Source of the DNA: Batillaria attramentaria
Lineage: Eukaryota; Mollusca; Gastropoda; Batillariidae
Reading direction: 5' to 3'
DNA: 64,000 nt
NCBI GenBank assembly: GCA_018292915.2
Contig: JACVVK020000494.1
Coordinates: forward strand, 232,501 to 296,500
A program made the translations under genes and the position numbers. This document shows, piece after piece, positions 32,392 to 44,996 of this stretch (position 1 is the stretch's first letter; each line of letters opens with the position of its first letter). The notes under the pieces are model-generated. The model saw only the letters and a program-made list of their open reading frames with translations. It did no database searches and was not told the origin of the DNA.

Positions 32392-34126
32392 GAATGTCGC
32401 CCTATGTGGCACGAAAATGATGGGATATATGTCCACCTTGTAAGAAAGTAATCAGATAATTTTTTCAAAAATGAATTGGCCTGGCCGACGTCCAACACAG
32501 ATACAGCCTTCACAAAAAGTAAAGGACCACTTGCAAATATCATTCAACTTTTGTCGTGGTGGCATGCTGGTGTAGTGCTGAACATCGCTGAAACGGTGGC
32601 TTATGTAGGCAAACAAATGAGCACAATTCATAACCAGGGATGCATTCTTTGACCTGCATCTCATTTTTTCCGTGCAGACAGCCCCAGGTATCACTCACTG
32701 AACACTGAAACTCGGTCTAGTTTTGCCGAAATTGCAGATTTTCAAACGCGCCAAGCATGCTGTGTGACGCGCATAGTGGTTGCCATGTTTACTAGTTACC
32801 CCTTAACCTTGCTACCGAATTTTACGGGAAAAATCTTATTCATTTATTTTTTCTGATTTTTGAAACTGTCACCCATTATGTTGACTGGTCCTTAACTTTT
32901 TGTGAAGACTGCATGAAGCCCTGGTTCACTGGTGAGTTTGTTTCCCTCACAAAATGTGGTCCCCAAAACATTCGTGTGAAGTTAACATGATAAAACAACT
33001 CAACAGTTACAAACACAAGAAATGCAGGTTTTGTTTTGATTTAGTGATACACTGTGACCGACTGAAACTGTCAATAAAAGCCATGTTGCAGTACGGAGGC
33101 TACATGCACACACATACGCCATCACCACAACCTTGTTTTTCACAGTAGAAATTCTCTGTACATGTATACTACATGTACACACAAAAGTAACAACAAGTTG
33201 CATACAAAACTGTCTGCATAGAAAACAGTACCACAGTGGCTTTTTCGGTGCACAGGAATTTCACAAAATGAACCTGTCTCTCTTTGCAAAGATGAATCTC
33301 TCTCTCTCACACACACTTGCAGTCACTCCATAATATCTGTAAATCATGGCAGTTTTGCTAGCCATCATGGATCACTGTTGAACAACAAATATCCACAAAG
33401 AAAGGACTGGCCATACTTTGGAAAACAACTGCAGGACTGTTGCACTAATTTGGAACACGGAGGTGGGTGCTCTGCGTATCACCGTTACTGGATGCAAACA
33501 CAGCAACTTGCACTGGACATGTACTGCCCCTCAATGCTGACCTTGTGAATTTGAATGCCTCACTGCTAGTCAAAGTTAACAAACTAAAGTTATCAGATAC
33601 AGGCATTCCCTGTGTAGTGATCGACACCAGAATCCATTTTGATACTGACCGAACTCCCTGCCTCTCTCTCACACACTCATACATGTACACATACAGAGTA
33701 CACTTCTACACTATACAGATCAGCGTAGAAGTTTGGCAGGACTGCAATCTGAAAATAGCACATTTTCCCCATGCTATTTTCAAAATGCAGTTATGCCAAA
33801 ATTCCGTGAAGACGTAAAATCCGGCAGAGTAAAACAACTGGTGTGCACAGCTTAACAACAGTATCGCTATCTGGTAAAATAATATAAATGTGAAATTATG
33901 TTGTACTGATACAGTGTACTGGTAAAATCTGTCAAAGAATACAAACGTAAACTGTGAGAAAGTGTACATTGATACCACACGTGAGCAGGGGGAAGGAAGC
34001 CCAAAATGCACACAAGATGAAACAAAACTGGCTCTTTTCAGAAAGACTGTGAGGACTAATGGAAAAATGTAGAACATCACCTTCACACATCACCGGTGAC
34101 ACGGCAAAATCAGTGACGCTAAACCC

Positions 34127-34196
34127 TCTACACTGTGAAGACAGCCCTCTACACTGTGAAGACAGCCCTCTACACTGTGAAGACAGCCCTCTACTT
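34127..34196. repeat. 21-bp tandem repeat, three to four copies
   Basis: Copies of CCTCTACACTGTGAAGACAG plus C, almost identical. Confidence 0.9.
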
Positions 34197-34646
34197 AGTT
34201 TCCCAATGCAAAGAAAGATGCAGAATGATTTAAACTTTAACTTTTTGGGGTCCAATTAAAAAATGGCCAATTCGCACAAGTGAACATTATCTTTGATGGG
34301 CACTGATTTTTGCTGGGCCATTACCGTCAGATTCTCTCTAGATGGTAATGGAAGCTCTAGGACAAGGAGTTTTGAAATGGAGACCAGGTCATCTCCTCCA
34401 AACTTGACATCATCAAACTGAAACTTGGCATGGTCTTTGCTCATGAGACATTCCAAAACTGACGACTGGTCCCCATTCAAAACAGTTCTCTGTCTACTTG
34501 TGATTACAACAAAATCATCCCCCAAGATATAAAAAAAAGAAAAAAAAAAGAAAAAGAAGAAAAGTCCCTGCAACTTCATACTAATGCTGATCAACGACTG
34601 CAAGTCAACTGCAAACGTTGAGAAGTCCGTCACATTCCTCCTATTC

Positions 34647-34855
34647 CTATGGGTCCTCCATATCCATTTTGTGTCGACCAGTGCAGCCAGCCGAGACGTG
34701 CTTCTCCAAATTCTTGGTTGTCACAAATCCCTCCCCACAGCGCGTGCACTCATTGTGAGACTTGAGCAAGTGGATCTGTGATTTCATGTGTCGGTTCAGG
34801 TCGGACTGTGTCACACCTTTGTAGTTACATAATCGACAGCAATACCCCCGAATGC
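34647..34855 (-). CDS. zinc-finger gene, last exon
   Basis: Encodes [29 protein letters not shown] and then [18 protein letters not shown] with a final Cys (SAGC) in place of the last His, ending MDMEDP-stop. Confidence 0.92.
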
Positions 34856-37800
34856 CTGCACACATACGTTAGTAATTAATATAAAACTAAACAGAAACCA
34901 CGTGGGAAAAGAAAACATGTATCAGTGTACATTTTGTACTTCACACAATATTCAAGAGGTGGCTACCTTCATTATATATGTCAGTATTATGCCAAAATGA
35001 AGACGAAACAAAACAAGAACTTGATGCGCGTATGTCCAAACTTTTGGCCATCTTTAGGCTTTCGATTAATAGAAGCAATGCCTGCAAAAGCAGATCAACA
35101 CTGGCTTTATAATCCGTGTGTCATTAGTAAATATCTGCACTCATGTGGATGTGTTTGTTTATTTATTTCTCAGGACCCAAATACTGCTTTATCAAGGTGC
35201 ACTTTTATCGACCAAAATAAAACTGGTTTAAACCTCCACTGACAAAGCAAGCAGAATTCCCCAACCTTTTCAGAAGAAGTGCTAAGTTCCATAAAAATGA
35301 AACATCCAAAGTGTACCAAACTCTATGGAGTTGTCCTCTCTTAGAGGAGCTCTCTTACCTTGGTGGCGCATCATGTGCACTTTGAGCTGACTGTTGGTTC
35401 TTGCGTAATAATCACAGAAGTTGCACTTGTACGGCCGAATATCTGGAAAAGGAACAAGAGATAAATGAAGGAAAGGGCTTGTTCAAGATGTCAAACATCT
35501 CACTTGGTTGAGAATTGCTCAAATCTGAGCTCCTTCTGCCTTCTTCTGAAGCTATTTGTCCGTACAGCAGCAGCGTGGAGGTGGTGTAAATGTGGCATAG
35601 AAACATAGGGATCACGGATAAAGGCAGGCAGAGATACTGCTGCGTATTTTGTTCTTTTTAGCTTTTTCAAGTAGAGAAAAGATTTGCTGCTGTTGCCTAT
35701 TTGAAGCCACACTCCTTACTGTATCTTTGCCACCTTTGCAATGGTTACTGCATTGCTACATGGACATACACTTTTACTTCCACGTAAAAAAAAAAGAAAA
35801 CATGTATTCTTTAACAGAAACGGAGAAACCTACCCCAGGAAAGTATTCATTATTATCTGCCACCAAATCAAGCCAACTGTTGAATGAAAGGTAACTTCTC
35901 TCGCTACTAATTTTCACGGTACGCACCTTCGTGAAAGTCCATGTGTCGGTTGATATCGGAGTAGGACAAGAAATCCTTGTGGCAGAAGACACAGCGGTAC
36001 ACTGTACGACCGTCTGGCAATACCGTGGGTTTACATAATCGCTCCCTGTCTACCGGTTGGTTCACTACATACAGTCTGTCACAAACACAGGAAAAGTTAG
36101 AACATAGTGAAAACTTGTTGTCCAGTTGTCAGGATAAGCAAAGTTAAACTCTCTGATTATCATGCTTTTTATTTATTTTTAAAAATTTAATTAATTATTT
36201 TTGTTGTTGTTGCCAGTCTGTAGTTCCTGTCCTCATTAAGTCTGAATAAGCTATAAAACCAAACTCTGGATCTGAAATTGCTGAGATAGTGACCACTGGC
36301 AGAAATAGCTGTAACACTACAAAATGAATCATGTGTTTAAAAAAACAACAAGAGAAAAAAAGAGTAAATCTAGAAATATACATTCACATCACATGAACCC
36401 ATCATATGCAATTATGAAGTCACTGTGAAGTATCAAAAGCACGATTTTCGGCACAATTGTTTGCTGAATGAAAATTTAGCCAACGACTCGTTAAGAAAAA
36501 GAACACGAAAGTTTCTGTGCCCTGTTTCAGGCAAACAAACAAGCCAAAAGCATGCCTCCTGTTGATCTGAACAATGCATTGTTACATGCAATCACAAGAA
36601 AATGGGCACAACTGAAGTAGGTAAGTACGCAAAGTCTTACTGAAACGAGCGTTTAGGAGAATTAATATTATATATATATCAAAGTCTAAAAATACTAACA
36701 CTGAAAGCACAGTGGTGTGGTTTCTAAACAGCAGGAAATAGGAAACAGCAACGTTATTTGTATCCCTTTCCCTACCCAAACCTCCCCAACTCTTCCCTAC
36801 CATGCACATACATTCCTCAAATTCTACAGGAACTACTACTGGGAGTCACTGCTGGGATTAGCAACAAGTTACTTGACCATTTGCACAACATCCATTTGCA
36901 CAATGCTGGTTATTGTCATCATGTCTGTAACGCCACAACAACGGTTCCACAAATACCATGCAAGCAAGATCTTTAAATAAAAAACAACCAAAAGTATTTC
37001 AACATCCATCTCACTTTCATGCAGAAAACTAAGCAAACAGTTTTCAAGCATCAAATGCATTCCACAAAATCAAGATTTCGCACAGTGGAAGAGGCTGGAG
37101 TGGAAATGTGGGCACTTTCACTTTCTTTGACGACGGAGTGAAATTGCGCTCCGTCGTCAAAGAGTTAAACATTTTCTGTCCACTGTAAGGGCGACTTCAA
37201 GGAGGGGGCAACTGTCCAAATTTTGGCTCTGTCCAGATTTAAAGTAAATATACATGTGTGTACCTTCATACCTGCCACTAGTTCCAGAGGGGTGAAATAG
37301 AAAATACAGAAAACACAAGCAGGTGGGACATGTACTGGGAACGGCTGCATGACATTTACCCAATGTGATTTTCCTCTTTCAGACCTGGCCTTTTTTGCCC
37401 TTTAAAAAAATCAACTACAAAAACCCAAACAAAAGAAAAACTACTTATTTTTTTTCTTCATAAATTGGTACACTGGAAGGACCAAAATCTGCAGGTGTGA
37501 TGAAAGGCCATGCTACTTGTAATTCAATGCCATAAATCTAACCTGATTTGACAGTTAACCGCTGTTTCTTTCCTTCTGCATAGTAACCACAGCACTGTGC
37601 TCAGTGTCAGCCTGAAGGGAGACAACTTTACCAGTCCCTACCTGGAATGGGTGCGGGAGAGTGAGGTGACCTTACGGCCGTCAGTGGTGGTGGCGTTACC
37701 AATATCTTCGCTGGTCAACGTATGCCAGACAGGGGCCACGTGTTTCCCACCAGAGCTGGAGGCAGGAGGGGGGCGACTGCTGCAATGAAGGGGAGGGGGA

Positions 37801-40800
37801 GTCGCGAGAAGATATGCCTCCTCCTGATCCGGGCCAGAGGACCCTGGGGTACCCGACCAAACTGTCGCGCTCGTTGGGGGATGAGGAGGTGGGACTGGCC
37901 GCTGAGCGAGAAGGTGTGATGGGTTCTGTGGGCGACACAAGACTGCTGGATGACAGGGAAAGGTCTTCGGCTTGCATCTGCATTTCTGCCCCTCCTTCCC
38001 CACTACCTGATGCATGCGAGGTGGGGGAGGTGGAGGCACCAAGAGGGTGGACGAGGCTGCTGAACCATGCGTGGTGACTGCGGGGTGGGTGGAGAAGGAA
38101 GGGGGTACACCAGGGAACGGGCCAAAGAATCCCGCAGCAGCCATCGCCAGCGACGCTGAAGGTGGAAATCCATTAGGAAACATGCCAGAGGAAAGGCCAC
38201 TGAACGCGGCATGCAGGGACTGTACGTACTTCGACTGTCTCGCTAGTAGAAGTTCCTCATCCTCAGTCTCCCTCTTCTTAGCACTGGGCTCGTCATCTGC
38301 GCTCGGTGATCTGGACCTCACAGTGGACATTTTCCCGTCATCATGGAGAGACAAGGACGCTCGAACTTCTTCCGGGTTTGCTGGCTGAGACTGTGATGTT
38401 GAGGGCGGTGGTGACAATGATGAAAGAGACGATGTATTTGGTGATAATGGTCTGCTGCCTGGCGAGGTGCGAGCCTCATGGTTGAAGCGTGTCGGTAGCG
38501 TGGCTTTCCGTCTTGACTTCACCTGGGGGCCCTCCTTTCTGAACGACATCAGAGATCTCTTGGGGGCGCTGCGTATCTCTGCCTCTGCCTCCTCTCTGGC
38601 CTTGACCTCTGACTTTGCCTCTGATCCTATTGCCGTGGATGATGCTGGCTCGTCCTCCTCATCCATATCAGGGTCCGACGGCATAACGACAGTGACATCC
38701 TCCTGAATGCCCTCTATCTCCAACAACTCCTTGGCAGAGGCAACGTCGGTGCTGGGCGGCACCACCATCTCATCACCGTCCTCAGACGCCTTCTCCTCTT
38801 CCAGCTTGGCCTTGACCTTTTCATTGTTACCCTCCTCAAACACGGGATTCTTCCCGCGCACAAAGGCCCCGATTCCCAGGTCCACGTCCGCATTTTGTGG
38901 CAGGACAGCAGGCGGTTTGAGTAGCAACTCCTGGTGGATGCCGTTGGTGGTGGCGCCACTGTACAGGGCCGTCCTCATGGCCTCGATGGCTAGCTGTTGC
39001 TTGTGTAGATGCATGTGGCGCATCAAGAGGTACTGGCTAGTGAACCCTTTGCGGCAAATCGTGCAGCTGTGAACACCAAACGTCACTCGACTGGAATCTT
39101 TCTCGCTTGTGTCCGACTTTGAACTGCAGCCCTCTGCGGCCTCACCATCCTTTGCAGACACCGAGTCCGGGGGTGGTGGTTCGTTTGGCGAGAGCCAGGG
39201 TGGTTTCTTTGTCGATGTGGTTGTCATTGTTGTTGTTGTGATCATCAAATCCCAGTGAAGCCTTCTCTGGATGCTTGAATCGGACTGCACCCTGTTTCTT
39301 CTCTTCGCTGTTGCCGTTATACTGAAACATGTGACTGAGGTGGTGGTTGTTGTTGTTGTTGCTGAGGTCAAGGTCAATGTCTTTGGTACTAAGATTGTGT
39401 TGTGAGTGCAGGTGGTCGGCCATCCTCTGGTTGTGATTTAAATGCTGCCCGGCAGATTCGACAGTCAAAGGTTGTGACCTTGGGGTCAAAGTGTATAGCG
39501 AGGTGGGAATAGGTTTCATACAGGGAGGCACAGATTTTGCCACACACATAGCACCGGAACAGGGTCGTCTCTCCACCCGTACCCAAACAAAACGCATCCA
39601 GTTTTGTCACAACAACTGATTCTCTACGGACAGCCACACGCATTCGCTGCTGCTGCTTGGAGTCTGTTTCGCTCATATTAGACTCTCGATCAAATGAGCT
39701 ATCAGGGATGTCAACTTCCACAATGCTCGCAGCACCCCCATGGTCATCGGTCCAGGACCCATCACTTGTGTGCGATATCTGTCGGCTGAGTCCCTGATGA
39801 AAATCGATGCTGCTTGCTGAACAAGAGTTCCTGTCCTTGGAAAGGTGGGAAGGCAGTGGGAAATGCAGGTCACTTTTGGAAACGCTGTCTTCACTCTTGG
39901 AGTCCAACCCTGTAACAGTATGTTAACAATTATGAGTGTTGCCCTGCTTTTTCCTTTTTATGTTGTTTCCATAGTAATGGAAACAACATCATAGGACGGG
40001 CTAAATTTTCCACGTTCATGGGCAAGCATCTGTGGTACAAACGCACGTCACTGCCGATCTCCCGCAGAGACGATTTTGCAAGTGTAACTCTGACAATGGC
40101 GTAACAAAACCGTGCGTCATCGATGCTGACATGTACGGTCCACCGAACGCGCTTCTCCTCCTCAGTGAGTGCCGTCTGTGCGTATGTGTGTGCGGCTGTG
40201 TGTGTAGTGAATTGTGTCCAGGCCCGTTTCTTCGAAAATACTCAACCGAATGGCTTCAAATTTGGGGTATCCAAATATATCAAAATGTTACATTAGACGA
40301 TTCAAGCGTGTGATGATTGCTTAAGTGATTTGGGAGTTATCGCCCCTTTTGAGACAAGTTGGTTGTCTTTCGTGTACAGGCGTAATATTTATTTAAATCA
40401 CTCAATTGTTTGGCAGTAGATAGCTTGAATACGGACTCTGAACAGATGTCACTACTAGAAAATGGTCGCTCTTATAGTTTTCACGTAAACCGAGCCTGAG
40501 TTGACATTGCATGTGAACCCAGTTCAGATGCCTATTTCTCCAAAAATACTGAACCGATCGATTTCAAATTTGGGGTTTTCTAAATGAATCAAGATTGTTG
40601 AATAGAAGGCCCGATCCAGGTACGATTTCACACATGATTTGCGAGTTATCGCCCTTTTCAGAAAAAGTGGCTTTCTGGCGTTTAAAGGCGTAATATTTAC
40701 CTAAACCACTCCATTTTTTGGACATAGATAGCATGAATACGGACTTTCAACTGAGTGAATTTTGGAGGTTGTCGCTTTTATACTTTTGGCGTAAGCCGTA

Positions 40801-41553
40801 CCTGATGAAAGTGCTGGTGAACACACTTTAGATCTCAAAATCGCTCCTACAATACATAGATAATGAGCGTTAGGGGTGCCATAAAAAATATACAAAAAAA
40901 TTAGAAAAATTCACTGCAGCCGTTATCGTCAGTTGACTCGAAAATTTGTACTCACAGCACATTTCCTCTACAAGCCACACGCCTCACAAACATCGAAGAA
41001 GAGACGCACGCGCACTGACGTAAAGTAAGTGCGTCATGTTTGATTGACGTGATGCTGTTTTTTCTTGGGGGTGTCTCGCCACTTTCTTTCCGAATTCCTC
41101 TGTTTGGAGACGTGGTGTATTTTACTTCTACTATGTCGCCATCTTCGTGCAATCGCAGAGAAGACACGGGATATAACAGAATACAACTCCAATACTTTAT
41201 GAACAGAATATGCACGGAGAACAAATTCATGAAAGAAGAAGAACCCAGAACGCTGTGCAGGGCTGCTAACGTACTGAACAGGTCAGATCCATCGCAGAAA
41301 AGGCACGCGCGCACTGACGCAAAAGGCAGTATCAGCGTCATTTTTCCGACGTCATGTTTGATTGACGTGATACTGGCATTTCTTGGGGATGTTTCGCCAC
41401 TTTTTGGACGTTCTCTATGTGTAGACGGGGGAAAGCGGGAATTTCATTGATGTAGTGTGCTTTGTTTTTCCCACTGACTCTCACTCAATAGCATAGTAGA
41501 GTGAGAGAACACCACATAGGTCTCAATGGAGCACAAACGCGGCTCGCGCGAGT

Positions 41554-41599
<46 letters not shown>

Positions 41600-41906
41600 G
41601 CGTGTGAGTGTGTGCGCGCAGCGCGCGTGTATGTCTGACATAACACATAGTTAGAAAACGTTCGCCGCGCAGACTTGTCTGTTAAACATATTGGGTTGGT
41701 ATTAATTCGATCTTTACACTGCGCACGCAGCAGCAACACTTCAATTTTCATGGGCCTGCTTTCATTGCAAGAACTGTATCAAAGTTATTACGCCAAATGT
41801 ATTATGCGTCATCCCAGTGAGCAAAAACGTCATAGATTTCAAAGAATACAACTTGACGTCTCTCTTCCAAAAACAAGATTGGTGTGACAGCCCGGTCAGT
41901 TGTTTC

Positions 41907-41992
<86 letters not shown>

Positions 41993-44964
41993 ATACATGG
42001 CATTACAAAAGAACGACCGTGACGATAGCAGGTGATCAAATGGAAACAACATATTGGGCTGGTGGCCATCTTGTTTTCTTTTTCTGGAATACTTTATTCG
42101 GGCTGCTTCCCTCAGGGAAAGCGTGCTGCCGCGGTGCAGCGCCACCCAGTACCTACATGATTCCATTTTCAATTTTGCTGGGGGAGGAAAGCCGGGTAAC
42201 CCAGAGAGAAACCCCCCAATAAACAGTGCAGTAGCCAGGAAGAAATGGAAACACTATTTTACATATCACAAGCTCGACCTGGGCTTGAGCCCATGCTTCA
42301 GTGCTGACGGCCGTTCAGTAATGCAGCTGCCAAGTCCCAACACACTACCTATTAGACCACCGCTCACCCCATTTTAGGCACATGAGAGGAGTTTCCAGCT
42401 TCAGTAACTCACTCTGTTTGCAGGGAGTGCAGCAGTGTGTCTGGTAATCAGAATGTTATCGATACTTTTTATCAGAATTCTATCAGGGATCCCTGCACAC
42501 AGTATGTTATGTGTTAACAGTTCCTATACATGTGCTGGGCGGTCGGTGGTCTAGCGGTTAAGAGACTTGTCAACAATGCAAGAGGACAAGGGTTCGTGTC
42601 CCACTTGGGACAAAGAATTTTTCCTTCTCATATGTGGCACCGTTCATTTGGGCCGATCTTCGGGGGTTCTCTCTGGGTACTCCGGCTTCCTCCCCCCTCT
42701 GCTTTGGAAATGTTCAGCCCACCAAATTTGAAAAATAAATGCAATTCTAAATTCCAAAATTTAAATAGCTGAGCTGACCCTTCGCACCACGTGATTGTAA
42801 TGTGTTTATGTCCAGTGTGTGAGAGAATGCGTGTGATTCACGTGAGCGTGCGTGTTGGGTTCAGTTTGCGGCGCTTTGAGCCGATTCATGAAATTGGGTA
42901 AAGCGCCTATACAATACTATTATTATTATTATCTGTACTCATTTTACTTGGATCACTTATTACATACATGTATAATGCAGCCTGTGGTCTACCCTTGCAA
43001 GTACGCATGTTTCGCTGCGATCCCTCAATCTACGATAAAATGTTGCCTGTCCTGAATGACCACAATTACAAAACAACAACACGACACTATCAGAAACAGC
43101 CAGCAAGTCTTCCATCCTCACCTGGTGTGGCTCCACTAGATCCAAGAAGTGGAAGAGCGGTCATGCTGTCTTGAGCAGGGTGTGACGCCAAGCCATCCAT
43201 AGCTGCTAGGCTACGCATGGCTGACCGGGTTTTCAGCCGTAGGTAGCGTTCCTCCAGGCCCTGGCTCAGTTCGACATCGAGATCGTGTGCTGCCCTCTGG
43301 TGGTAAAGTAAGCTCCCCTTTTGTTTGAATCGCTTTTGACACACCTGAAACAGTGGCAGAAAAAAACTCAGTCTTCAGCAAAATTCATGTGTTATATGTT
43401 TTATCTTGGCAGATGGTTGCACACATGAGCCAAATCTACAGAGAGGAATTCGTTTGAAACACTGCAGCTTGTGGTTTTGTTGTACTGCTTTCAGCAAACA
43501 TTTACAAACAAAAAAACAAGCAAACAGTTGAGTCTATCTGAGTATACAGTTTTGTACACTCTTCAGAGATCATGCACACTCTTCATTCCACTGTCCCATC
43601 GCTCTGACCCAAATCCAGCGCAGGACTCCCAGGAAAGGTGAACTCTTTCACAACTGCTTTTAGTTCCAGCACTAAGTGCCTAACACTCAGCCTGCAGCAG
43701 CAACATTCCTCCCTAAACTGACTATCCCGGGCAGTGCAGGCCGGTTCTGCAGTTCCTAATTTCGAAAAGCTGTAGCTTAAAAACTACTCAACCGATCTCA
43801 TTCAAACTGTTTTTGAAACGGTGCAAAATGCTACTGAAGTTTCCATTGTGACGTAGAGGTCTTTTCCAGCCTTCAAGGCCCCCTATCAGAAGACAGTTCT
43901 CAAGTTCGGTAACTCCACTACCTCATGTCACCGATCAGCACCTTCGTTCGCCTGCTACCAGGTGCCAGTCAGCGATGGCAGTTGTCCAACGGCACCTACC
44001 GGCCAATGACAAAGTTGTGAAGGGTTAACCAGTAACATCTCACATTACCACTGAAGAGTTACAGAATGAAAAGCAGGACGTCAGAAAAGACAACAGGAAG
44101 AACTGGGGATCCCTGCACACAGTACGTTATGTGTTAACAGTTCCTATGTGTGCTACAAATGTACATAAATAATAGTCCCATGCAAATTGTGACATGACTG
44201 GACTTTCTTCTGCATGGGATCTCACCTGACACAAAAATGGTCTCTCTCCAGTATGTACCATCAGATGCCGCTTCATGTCCGAAGGCTTCAAGCACACCTT
44301 AAAACAGTATGGACAACTCCTCTTGGACACATCATCTGCAGTTTCCTCCCCTTCCTTTTCACTCTCAATGCTCGCCGCTTTGTCGTCCACACCGGTATCT
44401 ATGGAACTGGCCGTGGTGTTGATGGCAGACACTGGGCTATCCACGGCTGATATGTTGTCTGTGTACACAGAAACAATATGATAACACCACTGCATTTTTC
44501 TCCCTCATATTAAGATATCACTTTATTCGTCCCTCGAAGGGAAATTGTACTGTCTGCTCAGACAAAAACTGACAATAAAAATCATTACGACTACAAACAT
44601 TGAGCTGAACCAGCGCGCACACACCCACCCACACACACAAATAAAAACGATCATCCATACATATATACAAATTACAACTGTCAGGTAGTGATAAAAACAA
44701 TATATGTAAAACATTCAGAAGAGCTGTCGTATCAGAGGAACGGACGGATCTAGTTACTGTATTATGGGATATAAAAGCAGAACATCACAGTTAATGGGCC
44801 ATGTGTAAACTAGCCACCACTACTACCAGCACTTTTTCCTCTCTCTCTGTCTCCACACCCACCCACATGCACCCCCACCCCCCTCCACAAACACACACAC
44901 ACACACACCGTGGCACACACACATACCGTGGCACACACACACAACACACACACAGCACAGAACA

Positions 44965-44996
<32 letters not shown>

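Larger units (their letters stand above)
29030..34646 (-). other. probable long 3' UTR of the zinc-finger gene
   Basis: 5.6 kb of AT-rich sequence without supportable ORFs follows the stop at 34647. A - strand AATAAA at 29046-29051 would end it. The extent is an inference. It contains a MITE-like insertion, a 21-bp triplication and palindromes, annotated separately. Confidence 0.4.
39910..43121. other. zinc-finger gene intron: duplications and SINEs
   Basis: Contains two diverged tandem copies of a roughly 300-bp sequence (40210-40800), a 110-bp direct repeat pair (41005-41110 and 41300-41425), (GT)n arrays, a family B SINE and a family A SINE. No exon seen. Confidence 0.7.

Noticed and set aside
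37696..38212. Separate small genes on the - strand
   Set aside because: They are alternative frames of the large zinc-finger exon. One ([20 protein letters not shown]) may even be the true local frame through a compensating pair of run-length errors.
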